Positions 31,922 to 42,371 of a DNA stretch of 64,000 nucleotides are shown in pieces. The notes under the pieces were generated by a model. That model was not told the origin of the DNA. It ran no database searches and saw only the letters and a list, made by a program, of their open reading frames with translations. This stretch comes from Acholoe squamosa (lineage: Eukaryota > Annelida > Polychaeta > Phyllodocida > Polynoidae): contig OX439046.1 in assembly GCA_949317995.1 (NCBI GenBank), forward strand, positions 39,344,002 to 39,408,001. Direction: 5' to 3'. Both the position numbers and the translations under genes were made by a program. The number at the start of each line of letters is the position of its first letter. The stretch's first letter is position 1.

Positions 31922-32587
31922 CTGGTGCCATGACCAGTTGGTTCGGGGGTGGAGCGCGGCCAAACGGCCGAAAGCCTTAGAAAGCCCAATGCGGATCCCT
32001 CAAGCCCTGGGCTGGAGGGATTCGAAGAGGATGATTACACATCCCAGCATTTGTTGTTAGACTGGAAACCGGGTCAACAACATGTGTTCAACCCGGAAGG
32101 TGTCCAGACTGTTTTCTCGACACCCGGTCTAACAGACGGTCCCACCAGAATTGGGGATGGGATTGTTAAGCTGTACCCGGACACACCTCAACAGGTTGCT
32201 CCGGATACGGGATTATTCAGCGGGGTACTTAAACCCGCCAGTCTAAACTTGAGCGATTGGTCCCAAGTGTTGACTAGCAGACGCCAGCTTGGACCCAGTA
32301 TCCCAGCGGGCTCGGCTAGTATCTTGGATACTCCAAAAGCCCAAGGCCCGATGCAGCGTACCGCGACCCCTACGGGCGCTGCAGTAGATGGGGCAACCCA
32401 AGTGGCCCCATTAATGACATTGTCTGATCATGATAGTGACGATGGTAAGGATGAAGAAGACCCGAAGGGGTCTTCAGCCACTTTTAAGGCTAGGCCTCGA
32501 GATACATTGCCGAGAAGCTCGGAAATGCACTCTCTAGGTCTATCTTTAGACGAAGGCTTGTCTGACTCCATGTTTAACCCTGGAGGC

Positions 32588-33115
32588 TTGTTTGTTTGTT
32601 TGTTTAGTTTTACATCCGGGGGCCATCAAGGAACTCAGACATTCAAGGTTTCTCAGACATTAAGTCCTTTCTTTTCTTTTTGGACAGGTATTTATATGCT
32701 GCTTGCCCGACACAGCAGTGACCGAATCTATGAATGACCGAATCTATGAGATGAATGACCGAATCTATGAGGAGGGTCGAGGGGGAAAACCGCTACCGGG
32801 GCTTCATTCCCCTACTCTTTTCGAAGGATAGCAAGTGTTCTTTTATTTGCCTGGTCCACGGCCTTTGATCACTCAGATGTGGTTCACTGAGGGGGAATCC
32901 CATGGCAAAAAACAAGCATGTAAGCCCAGGCCCGCGCATATGAACACCAGCTGCTCACATGCTCACCCCAAGACACAAGAAACCCCAAGTTTGTCGCCTT
33001 TTACGAATCTGGTATGCCCACTGTTAGTATGGAAGGAGATTTCTCCTTGTGGACTCCCAATGAAGTTATTCTGCTCCTTCATGCCCTCACATGAAGGTCC
33101 CCACTCCACAGGGGG
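32588..33115 (-). mobile_element. SINE- or LINE-like insertion inside Ty3-B gag
   Basis: The direct repeat AACCCTGGAGGC flanks it (32576-32587 and 33116-33127), a 12-bp target-site duplication. On the minus strand the insert ends in CAAACAAACAAACAAG, the kind of simple tail left by target-primed reverse transcription. Deleting the insert and one repeat restores the gag reading frame. The family is unknown and no RT domain is visible, so it is a SINE or a 5'-truncated LINE. Confidence 0.65.
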
Positions 33116-34998
33116 AACCCTGGAGGCAGTCGCAAGTCTAGGTATGGACGTCGGATGGGCCCCGGGTATAAGACTACTTCGGCCTATTTGAAAGCCAAAG
33201 AGCAGGTAGAGCTACAGGCTAAGAGACAGCATTAACAATTCATAGCTGCCCAGAAGAAAATAGAAGAGGAAATGAAGGAACGGATCGGAAAGCTCCGTTC
33301 TGTTAAACAGGAGGAGATTCTAAAGGAATCCGACCTCAAGTACCGGTTGTCCTCGCTAGCCCATCGTTTGGAGCTAAAAGAGAAGGACGAGAAGGAAAAA
33401 GATAGCAAGTTGGCTGACCTAGACCTCGAGGAAGCCAATAGACGAAGAGCAATTGACAAGGCTAGAGCCGAGGAAGTTGCTAAGGCCCGGGACGTAAACA
33501 AATTACAATCCGAGTTGCATGCCATGGAGGAAAAGCTAAAGAGACTTCAGCTCCGTAAAGCGGAGACAGAAGCCAAGTTGGTCTCGGAACAAGCCGAGAT
33601 CTGAAGAGAGACCAGCGAGTACCAGAGGTCTCAGAAGGAAAAGGGTGAGAAGTATCGCTTACTGAAGGATACTTTGAAATGGGAAGCAATAGCGGCCCAA
33701 GAAGAGAGAAATCGAGCTGTAGCAGATAATGAAAAGATCCGATCCGAGATCTTATCTGAAAATGCACAGCTAAGAGAGGAACAGAGGAATCTGACCACTG
33801 ATTTGGCCACCCTTACTATAAATAAATCTGCTATGGAAAGTTATTTACAGGAACAGGAGCATGCGAATGTTCCCCCAGCGAGTAAGGACCAGAATCCGAA
33901 CTCAACTTTTGTCAAACAGGGAGACCCAGTTTCCTGTTCGACCCCAAAGCATCCGGCGTATAATCCATTCATGAATGATAATGCGACACGGAATGTAGAT
34001 CAAGGGGGAGTGTATATCAGAACCCAAGATAAACACGGCCGGACCAGCAGAGTTTGGATCAGCGAGGTCCCAATAGTCCACAACTTGGACCCGGACTTCG
34101 TGCCAAGGGACTGTTCCGACACTAGTGCGGAAACAAGTGGGTTCCACATACATGTGGATCAGACAGATAATGTCAGGTTGGGTGCAGGTAATACCAGCAA
34201 CCAACAGAATCCACCAAGCAGTGGCAGCCAACCTAGTCAGGCTGGTCCTCCGCCTAATGACGGTAGTCAAGGCGGAGCAACCTATTCAAATGGACAGGGT
34301 GGGGATGGTGCCTCGGGTACCGGCCCTAATGCAGGTAGCGATGGTGCCTCGGGTACCGGCCCCAACCAAGGGGGTGGAGGTTATACGAACTACAGTGGTT
34401 CACAGTGGACATATAACCATCCACCACCACCGCCGCCAAACAATGCAAGTTTTGGCGGAATGGGAGGCAATCGAACCTTGAACGAGACCAAGGCGATTGA
34501 ATGGAGCAAACAACAATGCACTAGATTGATGTATGCTCACAATTCAGCCCGAAGGGTTGCCGTCATTCCGAAGGAATACAACGGTACTCAGCCATGGAAA
34601 GAATGGTTTGAAGATTTCATCGATGTGATGAATTGTAATGGATGGAGCCCATACGAGGCCAAGCCGCATCTTGTAAGATGCCTAAAGGGTGGGCCGGGAC
34701 GCATGGCCGTCGAGCAATGGCGCACCTGGTATGGTCTCGTTGGGAGCTTTGAGCAGCTAGTTGAATCTGCTAGTGGACTATTATGCAATATGGTCAAGGA
34801 GGATCCGATGGTTCGTTTTAAGAAACGGACCCAAAAACCTAATGAAGCTTTCAGAGCATACGGTATGGAACTGCATGCTCTGTTAAGTAAAGCCAGACCC
34901 GGTACAGAAAACTAGGACTGGTATATGGACGATTTGATTACCCAATTTGTCAAGGGTCTAAGAGACCGAGACGAGCAGATAGCTGCTAGGGATGCCTG

Positions 34999-35363
34999 TG
35001 TAATGGTTCGTATTGACTTATATGTTGGGTGGCTCTTTGGCTCGCTTACCACTAGAAATACCAACACAACACGAGTAGTTCGGGTTGGGCAAAGCCCCAG
35101 AAACCCCTACCTCTCGGGTAGGACTTTATTCAACTCTGGTCTACAGGTTAGATTGCGCGTCCGGACTGGACCAGGTCCAGTCACCTTCTGCCGCTCGTCC
35201 GGCTTCTTAGAAGAAGCTGGACGCGAGGCATGGTGCCGCCCCCTCTTGTACCAACGGGGTATCACAAAGCGACACCTAGCTGGCATAGAAGGAACAGGCA
35301 CCACACGAACACGTCTCTCGGATGAACGGCACTAATATATATACGACGATACCAGCCCCTACA
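34999..35363 (-). repeat. Solo LTR of the Ty3-B family, reversed (365 bp)
   Basis: It is the inverse complement of the LTR at 31558-31921 with moderate divergence. It is flanked by the 4-bp duplication CCTG (34995-34998 and 35364-35367), so it arose by its own insertion followed by LTR-LTR recombination. It interrupts gag. Confidence 0.88.
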
Positions 35364-35638
35364 CCTGGAAGGAAGGTATTACGCTGCACGGCATATTTAA
35401 TGGCATAGATATGGCTGTGAAGAAACGAACGATGTTAGCTGGAGACGTCCCGAACACCACGGGATCGACTCCGGTATCATCGGTAGTTCAGTGATCCGAG
35501 GTAGAAAATACCCCGGATGACTTTGAACTTATAGACATCGAGCAGGAGGACGGCACCTTTTGCTCAATGCAACTTAGGAAAAACACTTCGGGCAGGAAGT
35601 ATATTCCAAGGAAGGCGTTTAGTAAACCGAAGGATACT

Positions 35639-36014
35639 GTAGAGGTACGTATTGATTAAACCGTAGAATTGGGTACCGTCTGACGTGGCGGGTGAGTCGA
35701 GTCGTCGGACGTTCCTCAGGTTCCGGATACGTGGCAGCACCGATCCGGGTCTGTGGGGACATCTGACGACGAACACCCGGGTCCTTATATAAAGCCCGGG
35801 GCTCAGCCGCTACGTCAGAGGCCCTCCAGGCCTCCGCACCATGTAGATTATCTCTCCATCCATCTTAGCTGCTTATTCTATACCATCCGGCAGCCATGAG
35901 TGTACACTAAGAAATAAACTAACCGTTGGCATACACTTGAATTACCGTCTTACTCTTTCTTTCGAATCGTAAGACCCGAACCCCCCAGGTCCGTAAGGCC
36001 GCAAAACCCTTACA
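35639..36014 (+). repeat. Solo LTR of the Ty3-A family (376 bp)
   Basis: TGTAGAGGTACG...CCTTACA, matching the LTR at 11720-12094 throughout, with TATATAAAG near 35787 and AATAAA near 35919. It is flanked by the 4-bp duplication ATAC (35635-35638 and 36015-36018). It shows that the Ty3-A family was mobile after Ty3-B had inserted. Confidence 0.9.
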
Positions 36015-36304
36015 ATACTAAATCGCCATCCGAAGTCAGGGGCAACTCGAAAGCTGGCAACAAAGCTTATAAGCCCTCTGATAGCGCCGATAAGGCGAGG
36101 GGTCAATCTCCGGATTGCAGATGCCCTCCAAGCCAACCGGCAGAGACCCAGAGTGGACCGCCGGACGGTTAAGTGTTTCAGGTGTCAGCGCATGGGACAC
36201 TATTCTTCCGAGTGTACCGCTGCAAAGCCGGTAATGGCGGCTTTCTATGAAGCCGAAGTCGATGGTGAGGAAAGCCAGAATGCTACGGATTCCACTGATA
36301 CAGT

Positions 36305-36314
36305 GGGAAACTAG
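36305..36314 (+). promoter_or_regulatory. Canonical -1 frameshift heptamer GGGAAAC at the Ty3-B gag stop
   Basis: GGGAAAC (36305-36311) is read G-GGA-AAC in the gag frame and is followed at once by the TAG stop (36312-36314). The pol frame is -1 and open from here. This fits the X-XXY-YYZ rule exactly. Confidence 0.7.
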
Positions 36315-39300
36315 TGGGGGTTGTATCCACGGCATTGGGTATAACCCCAGGAGTGAACGAATGCCAAAAGGCTACCGGGGGTAATCCGGTGGAAGATTTC
36401 GAATCAAATTCACCTGGAGGTCGGGTGACTGTGGGTGCGCACCCCTGCATTCCGGCGGGGGCCAGGGACCCTGGTGCTAATGTGTACGGTGGCGAGCATA
36501 TGGAGGCGAGTGGCCGCACTGGGGGAGAGGAAGAGTTGATTTCGTGTGTGTGGGACACGCCTTCCCCCAAGTCATCCGTGTCTGGAGTTTTTGAGAGGGC
36601 TCGGATTGAATCTTGGTGATTCGGGAGACTTTCACCAGTTTACCCATCCCCCTTGGGAGGGAGACGGTGGTATGTACCCATATCTGTGGAAGGCCGGGTA
36701 GGAGAATTCTTAGTGGATACTGGAGCTAGCCATTCCTGTGTGTCCAAAAGATTCTTCGACTCGGTGGCCAGCAGTCATGAGAACCTCAAAACGGGGGTAA
36801 ATGCTTGCACGGCCGACGGAAGCAGTATGAGGAATTTTGGTAGGACGTTTATGCCTATCCGTATAGGAGGCAAAGAATTTGTTCTTTCGCCAACTATAGC
36901 AGAGGTTAGTGATGACGGAATCCTCGGATTGGATTTTGCAAGCTTGTACGGGGCCGTCTTGGACCCCAGGGATGGTATGATGAGTATTCGGAATCCGTAT
37001 GGCTTGCATGTTCAGTGCGTTTTGAGACAGGTGTCTTCAGTAGCATCGGTTATACACACGGTGAAGATCCCTTCGGGTACCACTTGTGATGTCCTTTGTG
37101 GCGGATCAATGGCCCAGAAGGGTGAAACAGGAGTCTTTGAACCCGATACGGTATATCTATCGAGCATCGGGTTGGACTCAGTGGATACATTGGTGGCTAA
37201 TGCAGCATGGTCTGTATTACCCATAACTAACCGAACTGGTTCAGTGGTTTACTTGAAGCGAGGCGACAGTGTGGGGGAGATGAGTTCGGTAGAACATGTC
37301 GCCGAGGCCAGGTTCAATAAACCATTAAACCCTGTTAGTAAGCATCCTTTGGATGAAGAATTTCAGAAACTGATTGTAAAATCAGATTTACAGAATACGG
37401 AGGATAAGGAATGCCTGGCGAAACTCCTACGAAGGTATGAGAGTGCTTTCGGAAGGGAAGGTGGACCCGTAGGCAGATCCGACAAGGTGTTGCACACTAT
37501 AGATGTGGGCGACGAAAAACCCTTTAAGATCCGGTATCGTAGACTTCCTCTTAAGAAGAAGTTAATATGTGAACAGGAAATACAAAAGCAGCTGGACCTA
37601 GGGGTCATCGTGCCTAGCTCGAGTCCCTGGTCCAGCCCTGTTTGTATGACCACTAAGAAAGACGGTACAATCCGCTTTTGCGTCGATTACCGAAAATTAA
37701 ATGGTATGACAAAGAAGAACTCGTATCCTCTTCCAAGGATAGACGAGACCTTAGATAGCTTGGGTGGGAACCAATGGTTCTGTACCTTGGATTTGCAATC
37801 CGGGTATTGGCAGATACCGATGCACCCCGATGACATAGAGAAAACAGCGTTCTCTAGTCATATGGGGCTATTTGAGTATAATGTCTTGCCTTTCGGATTG
37901 TGTAACGCCCCGGCTACATTCGAGGCCATGATGGAATCCCTGTTGAGTGACCTTCTGTGGAAGAAGTGTTTGGTCTACTTAGACGACGTCGTATTCGGCA
38001 AGTCGTTTAAGGAATGCCACGCAAATCTGCAGCTGGTACTCGACCGGATCCTATCCAACGGTCTAAAACTTAAACCCAAGAAATGCAATCTGTTTAATAA
38101 AACAATTACATATCTGGGAAGGATCATCACTCCTAACGGAGTGAGTGCAGTTCCGGAAAAGCTGGAAGCTGTGGAAAATTGGGAACGGCCCACGAGTGCT
38201 AAGGAGGTGAGATCATTTCTAGGATTTTGTTCCTATTACCGTGATTTCATACCGAACTACTCTCGTGTAAGCTTTCCAATGCAATGCTTAGCTCACTGGA
38301 CCCCAGGTAGGGCTCGGGACCCATTCCCATGGACCAGCGAGCAAGAAGAATCTTTTAATAAAATAAAAGATTTGTTTAGGAACACACCCGTATTAAAATA
38401 TCCCACTCCCGAGGGACATTTCATATTAGACACTGATGCGAGCAATGACGCCATTGGGGCAGCACTCTCTCAGGTCCAGAATGGAGTCGAGGTCCCATTG
38501 GCCTTTGCTAGCAACACGCTAAGCAAGACCCAGCGTAATTATTGTACCACTAAACGAGAACTCCTCGCTGTAGTGGTGTATACGAAGAAGTTTAAGCATT
38601 TCCTGTGGGGAACTGATGCCGCAGGGATGATTGGGAGATGGTTAGCTCATCTATCAAAATTCGGATTGGAGCATAAACAAATAGAGCACCGACCGGGTGC
38701 TAAACATATCAATGCGGACGCCTTGTCGAGGCGACCCGTCCGAAAGTGCCAGAATGCCACTTGTGAAGACTGCGGGGCCCACAATGCTGTGGTCGCCGGG
38801 TTGGTATTTAATTATACCACCCCCCGAATCCCCTGGGAGGAGGCTGTATGCAGCTATCTCGATTGGTCCCCGGAGACCATCAAGAAGTTCCAACAGTCCG
38901 ATCCCATAATGTAATACTTAAGGATAGGTATTAAGCCAGCAAGGCCGATGCTATCCCTAGAAGACAGGGAAACGAGGCGCTTGATAGCTCAATGGACCAA
39001 GCTGGAAATCCGAGATGGTGTACTGAGTAGGTGGAAAACCACTTCCACCAACGGTAGACTATTACAAATAGTGATTCCCACCTCGATGAGAAGGGATATC
39101 ATGTATTATTGCCATGGCCACCAAACGAGTGGTCATTTCGGGAAGAAAAGGTCTATAGAGCGTCTACAAAGACGTTACTACTGGCCCGGAATGAGAGGTG
39201 ACCTACTTCGGTGGATTGCCCCTTGCCCGGATTGCTGTAAAAACAAGCCGGGCCCCGGCCTGGGCAAGCTACCCTTGTCCCAGGAATTGTTTGGTGTCAG

Positions 39301-40462
39301 ATTTGCTCGAGCAGCAATAGACATCATCAGTGGATTCAAAACGACACCTAGAGAGAACACTTGTATGATGGTCGTAACCGACTATTATATGAAGTATACT
39401 CGGGTGTTTCCTCTTCCCAATCACAAAGCCGCTACATGTGCCGAGGCGCTTGTAAAAGGCTGGGTACTACATTTGGGTGTCCCCCTTATGATGCACAGTG
39501 ACCAAGGAAGAGAGTTTGAGTCAGAGTTATGGCAGGAAATGTGTCATTACCTAGCCATATGCAAGACCCAAACCAACCCATACCGACCACAGTCGGATGG
39601 TCAGGTAGAAAGGTTCAATAGGACTTTGATACAAGTGCTAAAGCCCCTGGTTAATACCCACTAGGACGACTGGGATGAGCAGTGTGAGTTTGTAGTACAC
39701 GCCTACAACAACACTGTTCATTCATCTACTAATTGCACTCCAAACATGCTAGTGTTCGGTGAGGACATAATTATGCCCGCCGACTTAGTGTACGGAGTGG
39801 TTGGGATAGACCCGGAGGCACCCTGCACTGTGTTGTTTGTGGAGTCATTAAGGGACAGGTTCAAACAGGCATACGAGGCCGTTCGTAAAGAACTGCTGAA
39901 AAGTGCAAAATGGCAGAAGGTGGGTTATGACACCAATGCTAAAAGAATTCGGTTTAATGTTGGGGACAAAGTACTAAGGTATTACGAGCCACTCAAACGT
40001 TTGAAGCTCGTAACGCCTTGGGAAGGTCCATTTAAAATTATACGCATCATCTCCGAATCAACGGTGATGATGCAGGACTGCCTTACTGGTAGGAAATGGA
40101 AGACGAATGTCGGAAAGCTTCGCCCCTGGAAGGGACGCGAAGAGGCGGAGAGGAAGTTCGGATACCATCCACCTGAGCCTGCATTAAGTAAGCCCAGCGT
40201 GGCGGTACCCGAGAAACGCCCTAGAGGCCGGCCGAGGAAAATGCCGGAAGCAGGAGGGTTAACTAAAAGGAAGACGACGGCCAGGAAACGGCCTAATCGT
40301 AAGAAATGGAAAAAAGTCTCGCTGAGTGAAGGCATTACGTGTGGGAAAGGTCTCGCCTTGGCTAGGCGTGACCCGGAGAAGGCCGTACGTAGAGCCGGGA
40401 AAAATAAGATGCTAACCGAAGGCGTTAGACGCAGTCCCCGGTTGAGGTCTGCCGTTACCTAA
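36312..40462 (+). pseudogene. pol: Ty3-B pol with stops and an RNase H deletion
   Basis: In the -1 frame after the heptamer. It has protease VDTGAS, RT (YLDDV followed by a one-residue loss compared with Ty3-A), RNase H, integrase (H/H/C/C zinc motif, DD35E with HSDQGREFE) and a GPF tail. In-frame stops lie at 36617 (TGA), 38912 (TAA) and 39662 (TAG). About 20 residues are missing from RNase H after KHFLWGT, including the region of the Asp in RTDHSS. The longest open piece is 36653-38914. Sequence identity to Ty3-A is high over the domains, so the two are sister families. Not functional. Confidence 0.92.
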
Positions 40463-40971
40463 CTCAGTACACAACGAGCTGCTGCGTGTTGTCCGCCGTA
40501 GACGAATAACATACGTTCCACGGCTAGGGATGTCGAACGCGCGTTCCCCGGGTAGCTGTATCACGTGAGCGGCGGACGGATTAACCGGTACATTCGCTTT
40601 ATAGCGTTGTATATACCGCCAAGCTCCAGACGATAGCACTCGGGTAGCAACCCGCGTCTCGCATACCGAGTCGAATGTTAGTTCGGATCTAGACCGCTAG
40701 GTGATGCCACCGGTGTGGCGGGAAAGCGCGGAACTAGGTCACCGGATAGCCCATAGCGGGATCTCGCGAGACGAGAGGTTGGACGCCATATTGGTCATAA
40801 CTAGAGCGGACTCATGGCCGTAAGACGTCACTGGTTTCGCTCCAGTTATTGTCCACCCTCCGGCAGCCTTTAGCTGCGTGGTTTGCTTCCCCCACCTTCC
40901 CCCACCTTCCTCCCGAAGGATTCGTCCAACACAGTTGCCAATTTTTTAAATTGGAAGTTCGTCCCACTGTG
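40463..40971 (+). promoter_or_regulatory. Candidate internal promoter between pol and ORF3 of Ty3-B
   Basis: About 0.5 kb, CpG-rich. It contains an E-box CACGTG (40562-40567), the palindrome TCTCGCGAGA (40762-40771), CGCCATATTGG resembling YY1 (40784-40794) and a near-CRE AGACGTCA (40823-40830), some 140 bp before the ORF3 ATG. The YY1-like word is also present in the Ty3-A gap in the same orientation although most of the surrounding sequence differs. Confidence 0.45.
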
Positions 40972-42370
40972 ATGGCACAGGGGACGATTGACGCCGCGCG
41001 TCAAACCACCAACGTTCAGTTGGAGGAAGGCGAGGACCCGACGGTCTCGTCTCGGGTTGAGGAGAGCATGGACTCCTCAACGGCGGTTCCCGCAAGGGGA
41101 CCCGAAGTGGAAGAAGCTGCACAGACTCTCTCTGCCTTGTCGACCGAGGTCGCAGACAGGGAGCGGATGCCTCCTCCTCCTCCCTCGGAACCATCACTTA
41201 CAGTGCCCGCTCCGGGTCAGCCGATTGATGCCCTGGACATTCCGCTGTATCCCCCGGGATACAGAACACGCATCCAAAGCCTGGCCTATGTGGACGAGGA
41301 GGAGGGTGTCGTGTACACCAGATGGGGTACCTACATCCCCATGCATGCTTCCATGTTCGGATGTGGTCCCTTAGCGGAAACGCCCGGCCAGCCCGAGAAT
41401 ATCCCAGACGATTTCAAAACTCTGGTGATAGACTCGTGCACGGACGAGTTGGCCGAGAGCATGCCGATCTCCTGGCTCCGCAACTATAGACGGTTGGTGG
41501 GGGCTATGGCGATCAATGAGAACTTGGCCCAAGCTGTGCTGCTTTCCGAAGGCATAACCCGGAAGGCGAGCCAGCTAAGAGAGTCTTAATCCGACATGGA
41601 TACAGACTCCACCGTCACACAGTCGTCCGTGGAAACCGGACGGGTCAAGAAATTAAGCCGTAAGCCCGCACCGAAGGCCCCTCTCACCGAGTCTGATCTC
41701 GAAGTAGAGGACCTTTGGATCGCCATCGAGAGGTCCAAATCCGAGAAGGAACCAGGCGCCATTATACCCGAGGCGGCTGGCAAGATCTCGGAAGAGGACA
41801 TCTCCCGTCAACAAGCTGCTGTTGAAGCCAAGCGTCTCGAGCTGGCCGAGCAGCAGAAGGAGCTAGCTGCCGCCCGTCGGGCCCACCGCAAGCAGCAGGC
41901 TCAAAGCAAGGCGAGTGCCGCCTCCGGCTCTGACTCCCCGGTCAGCAGTAGGAGAAGCCCTCGTTCCAAGGACAAGGATCCACGCAAGTCAGATTCGAGT
42001 CCTGAAGTCCCAGCGCAGCCACCCAAGGCCAGCCGCCGGAAGAAAAAGAATGGAGCGAAAGCGTCTCCGGCGGAGCCCGAACCCTCTACTACCAGGAAGA
42101 GGGGTAAGGGCGACCCGAAGCCTTCCGCCTCCACTGCCCCACCAACCACAGTAGCCACCTTGGTTACTGCAGGACCCTCTGCTACCACCAGCGGGACGGC
42201 CGCCACGACCTCGGTCACGGCTTCGAGGTACTACTACCACCAGCTGAGCCGGACGGAAGGGCGAGGACATCTACACGGACAGTGAGGGGAGCGAAAGCGA
42301 CCCGGAACTGCCCGCGTCAGCCAAATCTGATTTGGAGTCCATGACAACGTGGGAACCGGCTTGGCTGCCA
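40972..42370 (+). pseudogene. Ty3-B ORF3, interrupted and 3'-truncated
   Basis: Starts with ATG at 40972 (Met-Ala, G at +4), as in Ty3-A. The conserved globular part includes MPISWLRNYRR, which matches MPPEWLRDWPW of Ty3-A. An in-frame TAA at 41587 and a frameshift near 42260 interrupt it. The middle holds a helical Glu/Gln/Ala block around 41800-41900, then a Lys/Arg/Ser/Pro-rich block and the start of the acidic patch. The zinc-finger half is missing because the sequence is cut near 42370. Its presence shows ORF3 is a family-wide gene, not a one-off capture. Confidence 0.8.
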
Positions 42371-42371
42371 T

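Larger units (their letters stand above)
31949..36314 (+). pseudogene. gag: Ty3-B gag, broken by three insertions and point stops
   Basis: The frame opens with GTG at 31949; an ACG at 31964-31966 stands at the same place as in Ty3-A. The first block (31949-32587) is acidic and ends SMFNPGG, matching Ty3-A residues 97-103. A 540-bp insertion follows, after which the frame resumes: a coiled-coil block (about 33128-33860, with stops at 33234 and 33602), a Gly/Asn/Pro-rich block, a capsid-like block up to about 34915 (stop) and continuing to 34998, then two solo LTRs. The CCHC knuckle (CX2CX4HX4C) lies at about 36176-36217, and the ORF ends in GGGAAAC-TAG. Non-functional. Confidence 0.85.
31558..42370 (+). 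mobile_element. Ty3/gypsy element Ty3-B, 5' LTR to broken ORF3
   Basis: A second Ty3 family, similar in order and sequence to Ty3-A: LTR, primer-binding site, long-coiled-coil gag, -1 frameshift site, pol, roughly 0.5-kb gap, ORF3. It landed in the DIRS element. It later received a SINE/LINE-like insertion (32588-33115), a solo LTR of its own family in reverse orientation (34999-35363) and a Ty3-A-family solo LTR (35639-36014). The 3' end is lost where an unrelated pol fragment begins at about 42372. Confidence 0.88.

Noticed and set aside
31949-32737. A separate 262-codon gene
   Set aside because: It is the N-terminal part of Ty3-B gag; its last 50 codons run into the inserted SINE/LINE-like sequence.
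41596-42285. A separate Lys/Ser-rich gene downstream of 40972-41589
   Set aside because: It is in the same frame as the preceding ORF and is separated from it by a single TAA; together they are the broken ORF3 of Ty3-B.
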